Source: an uncultured Paracoccaceae bacterium (GTDB lineage: Bacteria > Pseudomonadota > Alphaproteobacteria > Rhodobacterales > Rhodobacteraceae). From it: a stretch of DNA of 64,000 nt. Of this stretch, positions 39,231-47,754 are shown in pieces (position 1 is the stretch's first letter; each line of letters opens with the position of its first letter). The stretch covers positions 1-64,000 of the forward strand of contig CAMFGW010000012.1 in NCBI GenBank assembly GCA_945952025.1, written 5' to 3'. The notes beneath the pieces were generated by a model. The model made no database searches, was not told where the DNA came from, and worked only from the letters and a program-made list of their open reading frames with translations. Made by a program: the position numbers and the translations under genes.

Positions 39231-39878
39231 TCAGAGCGAAAACTTGCGCCGCGCGGCCGACAGGCTGGGCGGCTCGGCCCGCGTCGGGGCGGTATGGCCG
39301 TCCGGCACGCCGCGCCCGATCGCCATCGTGACCGGCAGGACGCCGCTCCAGATATCCAGCGCGTGATCCTCGGGCTCGTCGACCGGGCCGCCGGTGCGGA
39401 CCTTCACCGTCACTGCATCGACATCCACGGCCAGGACGCCGGTCGCCTTCATCTCTTGCGCGGTCGCCTCGCGCACCTCGGCGTTGCGGCCGGGCAGCAG
39501 ATGGTCGGTGATGAGCCAGAGCGCGCGGTCGAACTCGGCCCCCGGCTCGACCCAGCGGCCGGTGCCGTGGACGACGCAGGAGCGGTAGTTGACCGAGTGG
39601 TTGAAGCCCGAGCGCGCGCAGACGATCCCGTCCAGATGGGTGACCGTCAGGCAAAGCGGCAGGCCGCCAGTCTTGGCCACGATGCGGGTTTTCGAGGCGC
39701 CGTGGATATAGAGCCGCTCGCCATCGCGCGCGTAGGCCATTGGCATCACCATCGGGCGGCCGTCGATCACGAAGCCCACATGCGCGACAAGGCCCTGGTC
39801 AAGGATGGCATGCGCCACCGCCCGGTCATCGACCTTGCGCTTTGGGTTGCGGATCTTGGCGAAGCTCGGGGCGGTCAT
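39231..39878 (-). CDS. pyridoxamine 5'-phosphate oxidase family (FMN-binding) protein
   Basis: HVGFVIDGRPMVMPMAYARDGERLYIHGASKTR...SVNYRSCVVHGTGRWV. Confidence 0.87.
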   Translation of the reverse strand: MTAPSFAKIRNPKRKVDDRAVAHAILDQGLVAHVGFVIDGRPMVMPMAYARDGERLYIHGASKTRIVAKTGGLPLCLTVTHLDGIVCARSGFNHSVNYRSCVVHGTGRWVEPGAEFDRALWLITDHLLPGRNAEVREATAQEMKATGVLAVDVDAVTVKVRTGGPVDEPEDHALDIWSGVLPVTMAIGRGVPDGHTAPTRAEPPSLSAARRKFSL

Positions 39879-39919
39879 CACGTCTCTCCTTGACTTTCGG
39901 GTCGGATAGCCTGCCTTTT

Positions 39920-39960
39920 GGTTCCACAAAAGATCCAGTTTGCGGTGAAATCGTGGAACC
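39920..39960. promoter_or_regulatory. inverted repeat GGTTCCAC-N25-GTGGAACC in the divergent promoter region
   Basis: Perfect 8 bp arms; the right arm includes the proposed GTG start of the MocR gene. Confidence 0.4.
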
Positions 39961-41353
39961 ATATGCCTTCGCGGCGCTTGTGACACCCGAAGGTGAGGGC
40001 ACGCGGGCGGTGCAGCTTTACCGCGCGATACTGTCGGCGATCCGGTTGGGGCGGGCGGCTGGCGCACTGCCCTCGTCCCGCGCGGCGGCCGAGGCGCTGG
40101 GCCTGTCGCGCAACACGGTCAACGCCGCCTACGAGCTGTTGCGCGCCGAGGGGGCCATCGCCGTCGCGCCGGGTGCCGCGCCGCGCATCCTGCCGCCGCC
40201 GCCCCTGCCCCCCTCGCCCGCGCCGGGGCCGACGCCGCCCCTGTCCGCGCGGGGCCACCAGCTGGCGGCCGAGGGACGGCCATGGCCCGCGCCCACGCTC
40301 TTTGCGCCGGGCCGGCCGGACGAGGCGCTCTTTCCCCGCGACCTCTGGGCGCTCGCGCTGCGTCGCGCGGCCCGGCAGCCGCAGGGGGCGGCCTTTGCCT
40401 ATGGCGAGTTTTCCGGCCTGCCCAGCTTGCGCGCGGCGCTCGCGCGGCGGCTGGCGGCGGACCGGGGGATGCGGGTTTCGCCCGAACAGGTGCTGGTGAC
40501 GCCGGGCGCCAAGGCGTCGCTCACGCTGCTGGCGGTGGCGCTGGCGGGACCGGGGGACGCGGCGCTGATCGAAGAGCCGGGCTACAATGGCGCGCGGTCG
40601 GCCTTCGGGGGCGCGGGCCTCGGCCTGTCGCCCCTGCCGGTCGACGGGGTCGGGGCGGACCCGGACAGGGCCGACTGGGGGTGCAGCCCCCGCCTGATCT
40701 ATGTGACGCCCGCGAACCAGTATCCCTTGGGCGCGCGCCTGACGCTCGCCCGTCGCGCGGCGTTGCTGGCGCGGGCGGCGGAGTGCGGGGCGCTGGTCAT
40801 CGAGGACGATTACGACAGCGAGTTTCACTGGGAGGGGCGCGCGCTGCCGGCCCTGCAGGGGTCCGCGCCGGATCAGGTTGCGGCCCTTGGCACGGCGTCG
40901 AAGGCCCTGATGCCCGCGCTGCGTCTGGGCTGGATCGTGGCCCCCCCGGCGCTTGCCGGGGCGCTGGCCGCCGTGCAGCGGGCGCTCGGGCTTGGGGCGA
41001 ACATCCATGCGCAAGGGGCGCTCGCCGACCTGATCGAAAGCGGGCAGTACCGCGCCCAGCTGCACCGGATTTCCCGGACCTATGGCGAGCGCGGGCGGGC
41101 CTTTGCCGCAGCGCTCCGCCGCCTGCCGATCCCGTCAGTCGCCGATCCGACGGGCGGCGTGCAGCTGACGATCCGCCTGCCCGAAGGGGTCGAGGCGCGG
41201 GCGGTCGCGGCCCTGAACGCTGCCGGGTTCGGGCCGGTGCCGCTGTCTGCCTTCTGCATCGGCGAGGCGCAGGAGGGGCTGGTCGCGGGCTTTGCGCAGG
41301 CAACGCCGGAGAGGATCGCGCGATTCTGCGAGGTACTGACGTGGGCGCTTTAG
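39953..41353 (+). CDS. MocR-type GntR/aminotransferase-fold transcriptional regulator
   Basis: GntR HTH (LGRAAGALPSSRAAAEALGLSRNTVNAAYELLRAEG) plus PLP-aminotransferase domain (VTPGAKASLTLLA, YVTPANQYPLG, EDDYDSEFHWEGRALPALQ, LGTASKALMPALRLGW). Confidence 0.9.
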   Translation: MEPYAFAALVTPEGEGTRAVQLYRAILSAIRLGRAAGALPSSRAAAEALGLSRNTVNAAYELLRAEGAIAVAPGAAPRILPPPPLPPSPAPGPTPPLSARGHQLAAEGRPWPAPTLFAPGRPDEALFPRDLWALALRRAARQPQGAAFAYGEFSGLPSLRAALARRLAADRGMRVSPEQVLVTPGAKASLTLLAVALAGPGDAALIEEPGYNGARSAFGGAGLGLSPLPVDGVGADPDRADWGCSPRLIYVTPANQYPLGARLTLARRAALLARAAECGALVIEDDYDSEFHWEGRALPALQGSAPDQVAALGTASKALMPALRLGWIVAPPALAGALAAVQRALGLGANIHAQGALADLIESGQYRAQLHRISRTYGERGRAFAAALRRLPIPSVADPTGGVQLTIRLPEGVEARAVAALNAAGFGPVPLSAFCIGEAQEGLVAGFAQATPERIARFCEVLTWAL

Positions 41354-41450
41354 GGTGGCCGGGCCGGCCGGGAAAAGGAAATGCGATCCGCGTTTCCCCC
41401 GGCCGCAGCGAAGCGGTGCCGCTGGACTGTCCGTGTCACAGAACACCGAA

Positions 41451-41509
41451 GGCCAGGGCCTGCCCCGGTGGGCGCGAAGCGCCCGCCATAGGCGGGGCGG
41501 GCGCTGGCC
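41451..41509. other. strong imperfect hairpin in the convergent intergenic region
   Basis: Outer arms GGCCAGGGCCTGCCCCG / CGGGGCGGGCGCTGGCC with an inner GGGCG-cgaag-CGCCC stem. Confidence 0.4.
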
Positions 41510-41608
41510 GATGGCCTTTGGGCCACCGGCCGGGACCACGGAGACGTTTCCATATGGCAGGGTCAACGGCCCCTGCCAGCCGGGCCGGAAAGGCCTGGGC
41601 CCAGCCCC

Positions 41609-43102
41609 CTACCCGAACCGCCCCTTGTGCGTTGCGCGCAACGCGGCCTTCTGGACCTTGCCCATCGTGTTTCTTGGCAGTTCCGCAACGACCTCGACCG
41701 CGCGCGGCAGCTTGAAGCGCGCGAGCCTTTCGGACAGGGTCGCCGCCAGCCCCTCGGGGTCAGGCGCAACGCCCGGGCGGGGCACGATCACGGCCATCAC
41801 CGCCTCGCCCATGTCGGGGTGCGGCAGGCCGATCACGGCGCTTTCCAAGACCCAGGGCAGCGCGTCGATCTCTGCCTCGACCTCGGAGGGATAGATGTTG
41901 TAGCCGCCCGAAATCACCAGATCCTTCGCCCGCCCGACGATGGTCACATAGCCGTCCGCCCCCATGACGGCCAAGTCGCCGGTGATGAAGAACCCGTCCG
42001 GGCGCAGTTCCTCGGCGGTCTTTTCGGGCATGTTCCAGTAGCCCTGAAAGACGTTCGGGCCCCGCACCTCGAGCACGCCAACTTCGCCCCGTGGCAGCTC
42101 GGCCCCGGTGCCGTCGCAGACCCGGACCTCGACCCCCGGAAGCGCCTGCCCGACCGTGCCGGGCCGCCGCTCGCCCTCATAGGGGTTCGAGCAGTTCATG
42201 TTGGTTTCCGTCATCCCGTAGCGTTCCAGGATGCGGTGCCCGGTCCGCACATGCCAGTCGCGGTGCGTCTCGGCCAGAAGGGGGGCGGAGCCCGAGACGA
42301 AAAGGCGCATGTGGCGCGCGGCTTCGGGGGTGAGGCCCGGTTCTGCCAGAAGGCGGGTGTAGAAGGTCGGAACACCCATCATCGTCGTGGCCTGCGGCAG
42401 AAGCCGCATCACCTCGCGCGCGTCGAACTTCGGCAGGAAGATCATCGAGGCGCCCGCCAGCAGGACGACGTTCGTCGCGACGAAAAGCCCGTGGGTGTGG
42501 AAGATCGGCAGGGCGTGGAGCAGCACATCTTCTGGCCCGAACCGCCACAGATCGACCAGCGTGCGGGCATTCGACAGCAGGTTGTCGTGGCTCAGCATGG
42601 CGCCCTTGGACCGGCCCGTGGTGCCCGACGTATAAAGGAAGGCCGCCAGATCGCCCGGCGCGCGCGCCACCGGCGGCAGGCCCGTGGCGGCGGCCTGGAA
42701 GCTGCCAGCGCCGCCCGGCGCCAGGGTTTCGAGCTGGACGCCCGCCGCCTTCGCCACCGGGGCCAGCCGCCCGGCATAGGCGGGGTCGGCCAGCAGCATC
42801 CGCGCGCCGGCGTCGCGAATGAAATAGTCGACCTCGGCTGCCGTGTAGGCGGTGTTGAGCGGCAGGAAGACCACGCCCGCGCGGATCGCCGCCGCGATGA
42901 CGGCCAGCATCTCGGCGCTCTTGTCGAGTTGCAGGGCCAGCCGGTCGCCCGGTTTCAGGCCTGCGTCCGCCATGGCCTGCGCATAGCGCGCCGCAAGGTC
43001 GACGAAGGCGCCGTAGCTGAGCGCCGCGCCGTCCGGTGTGGTCAGGAAGGGGCGGTCGGACCCCTGATGCGGGGCGAAAAGGGCGTCGTGCAGGTGGTTC
43101 AT
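41609..43102 (-). CDS. matB: malonyl-CoA synthetase-like AMP-binding protein
   Basis: LPLNTAYTAAEVDYFI, AFLYTSGTTGRSKGAMLSHDNL, GYNIYPSEVEAEID, ELPRNTMGKVQK. Confidence 0.82.
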   Translation of the reverse strand: MNHLHDALFAPHQGSDRPFLTTPDGAALSYGAFVDLAARYAQAMADAGLKPGDRLALQLDKSAEMLAVIAAAIRAGVVFLPLNTAYTAAEVDYFIRDAGARMLLADPAYAGRLAPVAKAAGVQLETLAPGGAGSFQAAATGLPPVARAPGDLAAFLYTSGTTGRSKGAMLSHDNLLSNARTLVDLWRFGPEDVLLHALPIFHTHGLFVATNVVLLAGASMIFLPKFDAREVMRLLPQATTMMGVPTFYTRLLAEPGLTPEAARHMRLFVSGSAPLLAETHRDWHVRTGHRILERYGMTETNMNCSNPYEGERRPGTVGQALPGVEVRVCDGTGAELPRGEVGVLEVRGPNVFQGYWNMPEKTAEELRPDGFFITGDLAVMGADGYVTIVGRAKDLVISGGYNIYPSEVEAEIDALPWVLESAVIGLPHPDMGEAVMAVIVPRPGVAPDPEGLAATLSERLARFKLPRAVEVVAELPRNTMGKVQKAALRATHKGRFG

Positions 43103-43123
43103 GGGTCGGGTCCCCCTCCGGGC

Positions 43124-43909
43124 CTAGTGGTCGGCCCGCCGCAGTAGTGACAAGAGAAAGGCCAGGAAGGCAACCACCACGACGGATGGCCCGGCCGGCG
43201 TGTCGAAGCTGAGCGAGGCCGCGACGCCCCCAAGCGCTGCCCCCGCGCCGATCAGGACGGCCAGCGCCGCCATCCGCTCGGGCGTCGCGGAAAAGGCGCG
43301 GGCGGCGGCGGCGGGGATGATGAGAAGCGCCGCGATCAGAAGCGCGCCCACGACCTTGATCGACAGGGCGACGGTGACGGCAAGCGCAAGCGTCAGCACG
43401 AGCCGCTCGCGGTCGGGCCGGATGCCCGAGGCCTGGGCCAGTTCCTCGTTCACCGTGGCGGTGACAAGCCCGTCCCAGCGCCAGAGGATCAGCCCGGCGA
43501 TGGCGATGCAGCCGCCCCAGATCAGCGCCACGTCGCGCCAGCCGACGGCCAGGATGTCGCCGAACAGGTAAGAGGACAGGTCGCTCCGGACGCTCGGCAG
43601 GAACGAGACGGCGACAAGGCCCAGCGCCAGGGCCGAATGGGCCATGACGCCAAGAACCGTGTCGCTTTGATAGCCCCGGCCCGACAGGCCCGCGACGATC
43701 AGCGCCACGGCCACGACGACGGCAAGGATGCCGGCGTAAAGCGGCAGGCCGAAGGCGAAGGACAGGGCCACGCCCAGGATCGCCGCGTGAGAGGTGGCGT
43801 CGCCGAAATAGGCCATGCGGCGCCAGACGACGAAGGACCCCAGAAGCCCGGTCGCAAGGCTGAGGCCCACGCCCGCAAGGGCTGCGCGCAGGACGAAGGG
43901 CTCGATCAT
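43124..43909 (-). CDS. znuB: zinc ABC transporter permease
   Basis: ABC-3 permease: GSFVVWRRMAYFGDATSHAAILGVALSF; operon with znuC/zur. Confidence 0.92.
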   Translation of the reverse strand: MIEPFVLRAALAGVGLSLATGLLGSFVVWRRMAYFGDATSHAAILGVALSFAFGLPLYAGILAVVVAVALIVAGLSGRGYQSDTVLGVMAHSALALGLVAVSFLPSVRSDLSSYLFGDILAVGWRDVALIWGGCIAIAGLILWRWDGLVTATVNEELAQASGIRPDRERLVLTLALAVTVALSIKVVGALLIAALLIIPAAAARAFSATPERMAALAVLIGAGAALGGVAASLSFDTPAGPSVVVVAFLAFLLSLLRRADH

Positions 43910-44664
43910 GCGGCATCCCCGTGGTGGTGATGATCGTGGTCACCGTGCGCGCCATGGTCGTGCACATGGTCGTGGTGATGGCGGTAAAGCGCCAGCACCT
44001 CGCCCTCGCCGCCGCCAAAGAGCGCGCGGTATTCGGGCGCTGCCGACACGTCGCCCGGCGCCCCCTCGCAGCAGATATGGCCGTTCAGGCACAGGACGCG
44101 GTCCGAGGCGCGCATCACCACGTTCAGGTCGTGGCTGACCAGAAGGACCGCCGCGCCGGTTTCCCGGCGCAGCTCCTCGATCAGGCGATAGAAGGCGGCC
44201 ATGCCGGACTGGTCCAGGCCCTGCGTCGGCTCGTCGAGGATCAGGATCTGGGGCCGCGCAAGAAGCGCCCGGGCCAGCAGGACGCGCTGGAACTGGCCGC
44301 CCGACAGGCGCGACAATTGCCGGTTGCCGATGCCCTGGACGCCGGTGCGGGCAAGTGCCGCCTCTGCCTCGGCATCGCTCACGCGGTGGGGCAAGGACAG
44401 GAAGCGGCGGACGGTCATGGGCAGGCCGGCCTCGACCTTCATGCGTTGGGGCACATAGCCGATGCGCAGGTCCGGGGCGCGCTCGATCCGGCCCGCGCTC
44501 GGCCGTTCCAGTCCGATGAGCGCGCGCACGAGTGTCGACTTGCCGGCGCCGTTCGGGCCGATGATGGTCACGATCTCTGCCGGGTCGACGGTCAGGTTGA
44601 CCTCGGACAGGATCTGGTGATCGCCATGGCGGACGCCGAGGCCGACCGCATCCAGAAGGCTCAT
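43906..44664 (-). CDS. znuC: zinc ABC transporter ATP-binding protein with His-rich C-terminal tail
   Basis: Walker A GPNGAGKSTLV, signature LSGGQFQRVLLARAL, Walker B LILDEP; tail RHHHDHVHDHGAHGDHDHHHHGDAA. Confidence 0.93.
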   Translation of the reverse strand: MSLLDAVGLGVRHGDHQILSEVNLTVDPAEIVTIIGPNGAGKSTLVRALIGLERPSAGRIERAPDLRIGYVPQRMKVEAGLPMTVRRFLSLPHRVSDAEAEAALARTGVQGIGNRQLSRLSGGQFQRVLLARALLARPQILILDEPTQGLDQSGMAAFYRLIEELRRETGAAVLLVSHDLNVVMRASDRVLCLNGHICCEGAPGDVSAAPEYRALFGGGEGEVLALYRHHHDHVHDHGAHGDHDHHHHGDAA

Positions 44665-45161
44665 GCTGCGTCACCCGTCTGGCAGGCGGGGCAAAGGCCC
44701 AGGGCCTCGATCGTCGTGCGCTCGACCTTGAAGCCGGCGCGGGCGGCGGCCTGGTCCACGCCGGCGCGCGCGCCCTCGCCTGCGATTTCGGCGACCGAGC
44801 CGCAGGCCCGGCAGATGAGGACGGTCGGCGTGTGGTCGGACCCCGGATGAGGGCAGGCCATGAAGGCGTTCAGCCGCGCGATCCGGTGGGCAAGGCCCTG
44901 ATCGACCAGAAAGTCGAGCGCGCGGTAGGCGACGGGCGGCTGGCGGCCGAAGCCGTCGGCGGCAAGGCGGTCCAGGACCTCGTAGGCGCCGAGCGCACGA
45001 TGATCCTCAAGCAGGATTTCCAGCGCGCGGCGGCGGACCGGCGTCAGGCGCGCGCCGCGTCCGGCGACGATCACCTCGGCCTGCGCCAGCGTTTCGGCGG
45101 CACAACCGGCATGGTCGTGGGCATGGAAGGCGGGCTCTGGCGGGGTCCGGTCGGTTTTCAT
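44661..45161 (-). CDS. zur: Fur-family regulator, zinc uptake regulator
   Basis: RLTPVRRRALEILLEDHRALGAYEVLDRL...CRACGSVAEI...CPACQ; divergent from znuA. Confidence 0.93.
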   Translation of the reverse strand: MKTDRTPPEPAFHAHDHAGCAAETLAQAEVIVAGRGARLTPVRRRALEILLEDHRALGAYEVLDRLAADGFGRQPPVAYRALDFLVDQGLAHRIARLNAFMACPHPGSDHTPTVLICRACGSVAEIAGEGARAGVDQAAARAGFKVERTTIEALGLCPACQTGDAA

Positions 45162-45175
45162 GTTACCTTATTACA
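45161..45175. promoter_or_regulatory. second candidate Zur box TGTTACCTTATTACA
   Basis: Shares 11/15 positions with the stronger box at 45187; begins within the zur start codon. Confidence 0.35.
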
Positions 45176-45186
45176 ATGTCCTTGAC

Positions 45187-45201
45187 TGTTATGCTATAAC
45201 A
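45187..45201. promoter_or_regulatory. candidate Zur box TGTTATGCTATAACA
   Basis: Perfect palindromic arms TGTTAT-N3-ATAACA in the zur/znuA divergent promoter; AT-rich island in a GC-rich context. Confidence 0.75.
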
Positions 45202-45243
45202 TAATTACGTCAGGGCCCACCCGCCACCAAAGAAGGAAAATCC

Positions 45244-46125
45244 GTGCCACGTCTCCTTTCCCTGCTGTCCGCCGCCCTTTTGACCGCTCCCTTTTTGACC
45301 GCCGCTCCCGCCCGGGCCGAGGTGCCGAAGGTCGTGACCGATGTCGCGCCGGTCCAGTCGCTGGCGGCCTTGGTCCTTGGCGATCTGGGCACGCCGGGGG
45401 TGCTGGTCGGCAACGGGTCGGACCCGCATGACTACCAGCTGCGCCCCTCGCAGATGGGGGCGCTTTCGGGCGCCGATCTGGTGATCTGGGTCGGGCCGGA
45501 GCTGACGCCATGGCTCTCGACCGTCGTGGCGGACGCAGGGGGCGGCGACAGCCTGCCGCTCCTGTCGAACCAAGCGACGCCGGTCCGCCGCTTTGCCGAT
45601 GGCACGCCCGACCCGCATGCCTGGCTTGACCCCGACATCGCGGCGATCTGGACGGGCGTGATCGCCGAGGCGCTTGCGGCCAGGGACCCCGACCATGCGG
45701 CGACCTACCGGGCCAATGCGGCGGTGGCGCAGGCCCGGCTGAAGGCCCTGACGGCCGAGGGGCAGGCGATCCTGGCGCCGGTCAAGGCGCCGATCGCGGT
45801 CGGACATGATGCCTTTGGCTATTTCGCGCCACGCTTCGGCCTGACGATTTCCGGCGCGATTGCCGAAGGCGACGCCCATGCGCCCGGGGCCGCGCATCTG
45901 ACCGAGCTCAGGGCGGAGCTGGGGCGTGGGACCACCACCTGCCTGTTCCCCGAAGCGGGCGCCGATCCGCGGCAGGCCGAACAGCTGGTCGAGGGCACGC
46001 CGGCGCGGCTTGGCCAGCCCCTTGACCCCGAGGCGCTGATGATCCCGCGGGGCGCGGACCTTTACGCCGCGCTGATCCGGGGGCTGGCTGCGGCGATTGC
46101 GGACTGTGCCGCACCCAAGGGCTAG
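45244..46125 (+). CDS. znuA: zinc ABC transporter substrate-binding protein
   Basis: Signal peptide; VTDVAPVQSLAALVLGDLG, GSDPHDYQLRPSQ, PDPHAWLDP, VGHDAFGYFAPRFGL. Confidence 0.92.
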   Translation: MPRLLSLLSAALLTAPFLTAAPARAEVPKVVTDVAPVQSLAALVLGDLGTPGVLVGNGSDPHDYQLRPSQMGALSGADLVIWVGPELTPWLSTVVADAGGGDSLPLLSNQATPVRRFADGTPDPHAWLDPDIAAIWTGVIAEALAARDPDHAATYRANAAVAQARLKALTAEGQAILAPVKAPIAVGHDAFGYFAPRFGLTISGAIAEGDAHAPGAAHLTELRAELGRGTTTCLFPEAGADPRQAEQLVEGTPARLGQPLDPEALMIPRGADLYAALIRGLAAAIADCAAPKG

Positions 46126-46179
46126 GCTAGACTGGCCGGGCAAGGGTCGGGCAAGGGTCGGACAGCGGGGGGCCAGGCG

Positions 46180-47181
46180 ATGAACGTGCGGCTCTTCGGC
46201 ATGACGCGGGACGGGCGCGAGGTGCAGGCCGTGCGCCTGTCGGCGGGCGAGCTGACCGCGACGCTTCTGACCTTCGGTGCGACCCTTCAGGACCTGCGGC
46301 TGGCGGGCACGCCCTGGCCCCTGACGCTTGGCAGCGACAAGCTGGCCGCCTACGAGGTCGGCGGCCCCTGCCGCTGGATGGGTTCGATCGTCGGGCCGGT
46401 CGCGAACCGGATCGCCGATTCGCGAGCCGAGCTTGGGGGCGAGGCGCTGGTCTTTCACGCCAACGAGGGGCCGACGCTGCTGCATTCCGGCGACAGCGGC
46501 ACCGACCAGCAGGTCTGGACCATCGACGAGGCGTCGCGCGATGCCTGCACCCTGTCGCTGGCCCTGCCGCACGGCCTCGGCGGTTTTCCGGGCCAGCGGC
46601 GCTTTACCGCGCGCTTTGCGCTGACCGGGCCTGCGACGCTGCACCTGACGCTGACGGCCGCGACCGACCGGCCGACCTTCGTGAACCTGGCCAACCACAG
46701 CTACTGGACGCTCGACGGCACGCCCGACGTGTCGGCGCACCAGCTGTCGGTTGCGGCCGGGCACTACCTGCCGACCGACGCCCTTGGGCTGCCGGAAAAC
46801 CCGACGCCCGTCACGGGCACGCCATTCGACTGGCGCACGCCCCGCCCGCTCGGCCCAGCACCCGGGCTCGACCATTGCTTCTGCCGCGAGCCGGACGTGA
46901 CGCCGACCCATGCGGCGAGCCTGACGGGGGCGAAGGGCGTGCGGCTCGACCTTGCGACGACCGCGCCGGGCCTGCAGGTCTATGACGGGCGCGGGATCGG
47001 CACGGCGCCGGTCATCGGCCTGACGGGCGCGCCCTACGGTCCCCATGCGGGCCTGGCGCTAGAGCCCCAGCTGTGGCCGAACGCGCCCAACCGGCCGGAT
47101 TTCCCTTCTGTCACGGTTCAGCCGGGGGAAATCCGGCGGCAGGTCAGCCTCTGGAGCTTTTCGCGCGCAGACGGGGCTTGA
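46180..47181 (+). CDS. galM: aldose 1-epimerase
   Basis: GSIVGPVANRIADSRAEL, LANHSYWTLDG, catalytic Glu region ALEPQLWPNAPNRPDFPSV. Confidence 0.9.
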   Translation: MNVRLFGMTRDGREVQAVRLSAGELTATLLTFGATLQDLRLAGTPWPLTLGSDKLAAYEVGGPCRWMGSIVGPVANRIADSRAELGGEALVFHANEGPTLLHSGDSGTDQQVWTIDEASRDACTLSLALPHGLGGFPGQRRFTARFALTGPATLHLTLTAATDRPTFVNLANHSYWTLDGTPDVSAHQLSVAAGHYLPTDALGLPENPTPVTGTPFDWRTPRPLGPAPGLDHCFCREPDVTPTHAASLTGAKGVRLDLATTAPGLQVYDGRGIGTAPVIGLTGAPYGPHAGLALEPQLWPNAPNRPDFPSVTVQPGEIRRQVSLWSFSRADGA

Positions 47182-47188
47182 CCCCGGC

Positions 47189-47749
47189 GTGTGGCGGGCC
47201 TTTCCTGTGGCCATGTCGCCCAAGGACGCCTTGCCCGCCGCCCCTCCGGTCGCGCCCGAAACGGCGGCCCTCTTTGCCGACATCGTCCAGCTCTTCGGCC
47301 TGTCGCGTCCTGCGGGCGCCTGTCTGGCCGCGATCTGGCGCGCGGCGCAGGCGCCCTCTGCCGACGACCTGGTGCAGGGGCTTGGGCTCGCGCGCTCGAA
47401 CGTCTCGACCGCGCTGCGCGACCTGCGCGACTGGGGGCTCGTGACCCCTGCCCGCACGCCCGGCGACCGGCGCGACTATTTCACCGCGCCCGCCGACCCG
47501 TGGGAGCTGTGGCGCCTGATGATGCTGGCCCGCCAGCGGCGGCGGGTCGAACCGCTGATCGACCGGCTGGTCCTGGCCGAAGCCGCAAGCGGGGATGTGC
47601 GGCTTGCGGCCCTGCATGCGGTCCTGAGCGATGTGGCTGCGCTGACCCCGGTGCTGGCGGGCTCGACCGGGGCGGCGCTCGCGCAGCGTCTGACGGCGCT
47701 GGTCGAGGGGCCGGCACCCGAGAAGAAGAAGAAAAAGAAGAAGGCCTAG
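47189..47749 (+). CDS. GbsR/MarR-like transcriptional regulator with poly-Lys C-terminus
   Basis: DDLVQGLGLARSNVSTALRDLRDWGLVTPARTPGDRRDYF wHTH; ends EKKKKKKKA. Confidence 0.82.
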   Translation: MWRAFPVAMSPKDALPAAPPVAPETAALFADIVQLFGLSRPAGACLAAIWRAAQAPSADDLVQGLGLARSNVSTALRDLRDWGLVTPARTPGDRRDYFTAPADPWELWRLMMLARQRRRVEPLIDRLVLAEAASGDVRLAALHAVLSDVAALTPVLAGSTGAALAQRLTALVEGPAPEKKKKKKKA

Positions 47750-47754
47750 CCCGT

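Noticed and set aside
46131-46172. GGGCAAGGGTCGGGCAAGGGTCGG short tandem repeat before galM
   Set aside because: Only two 11 bp copies in GC-rich sequence; no support for a functional repeat or CRISPR.
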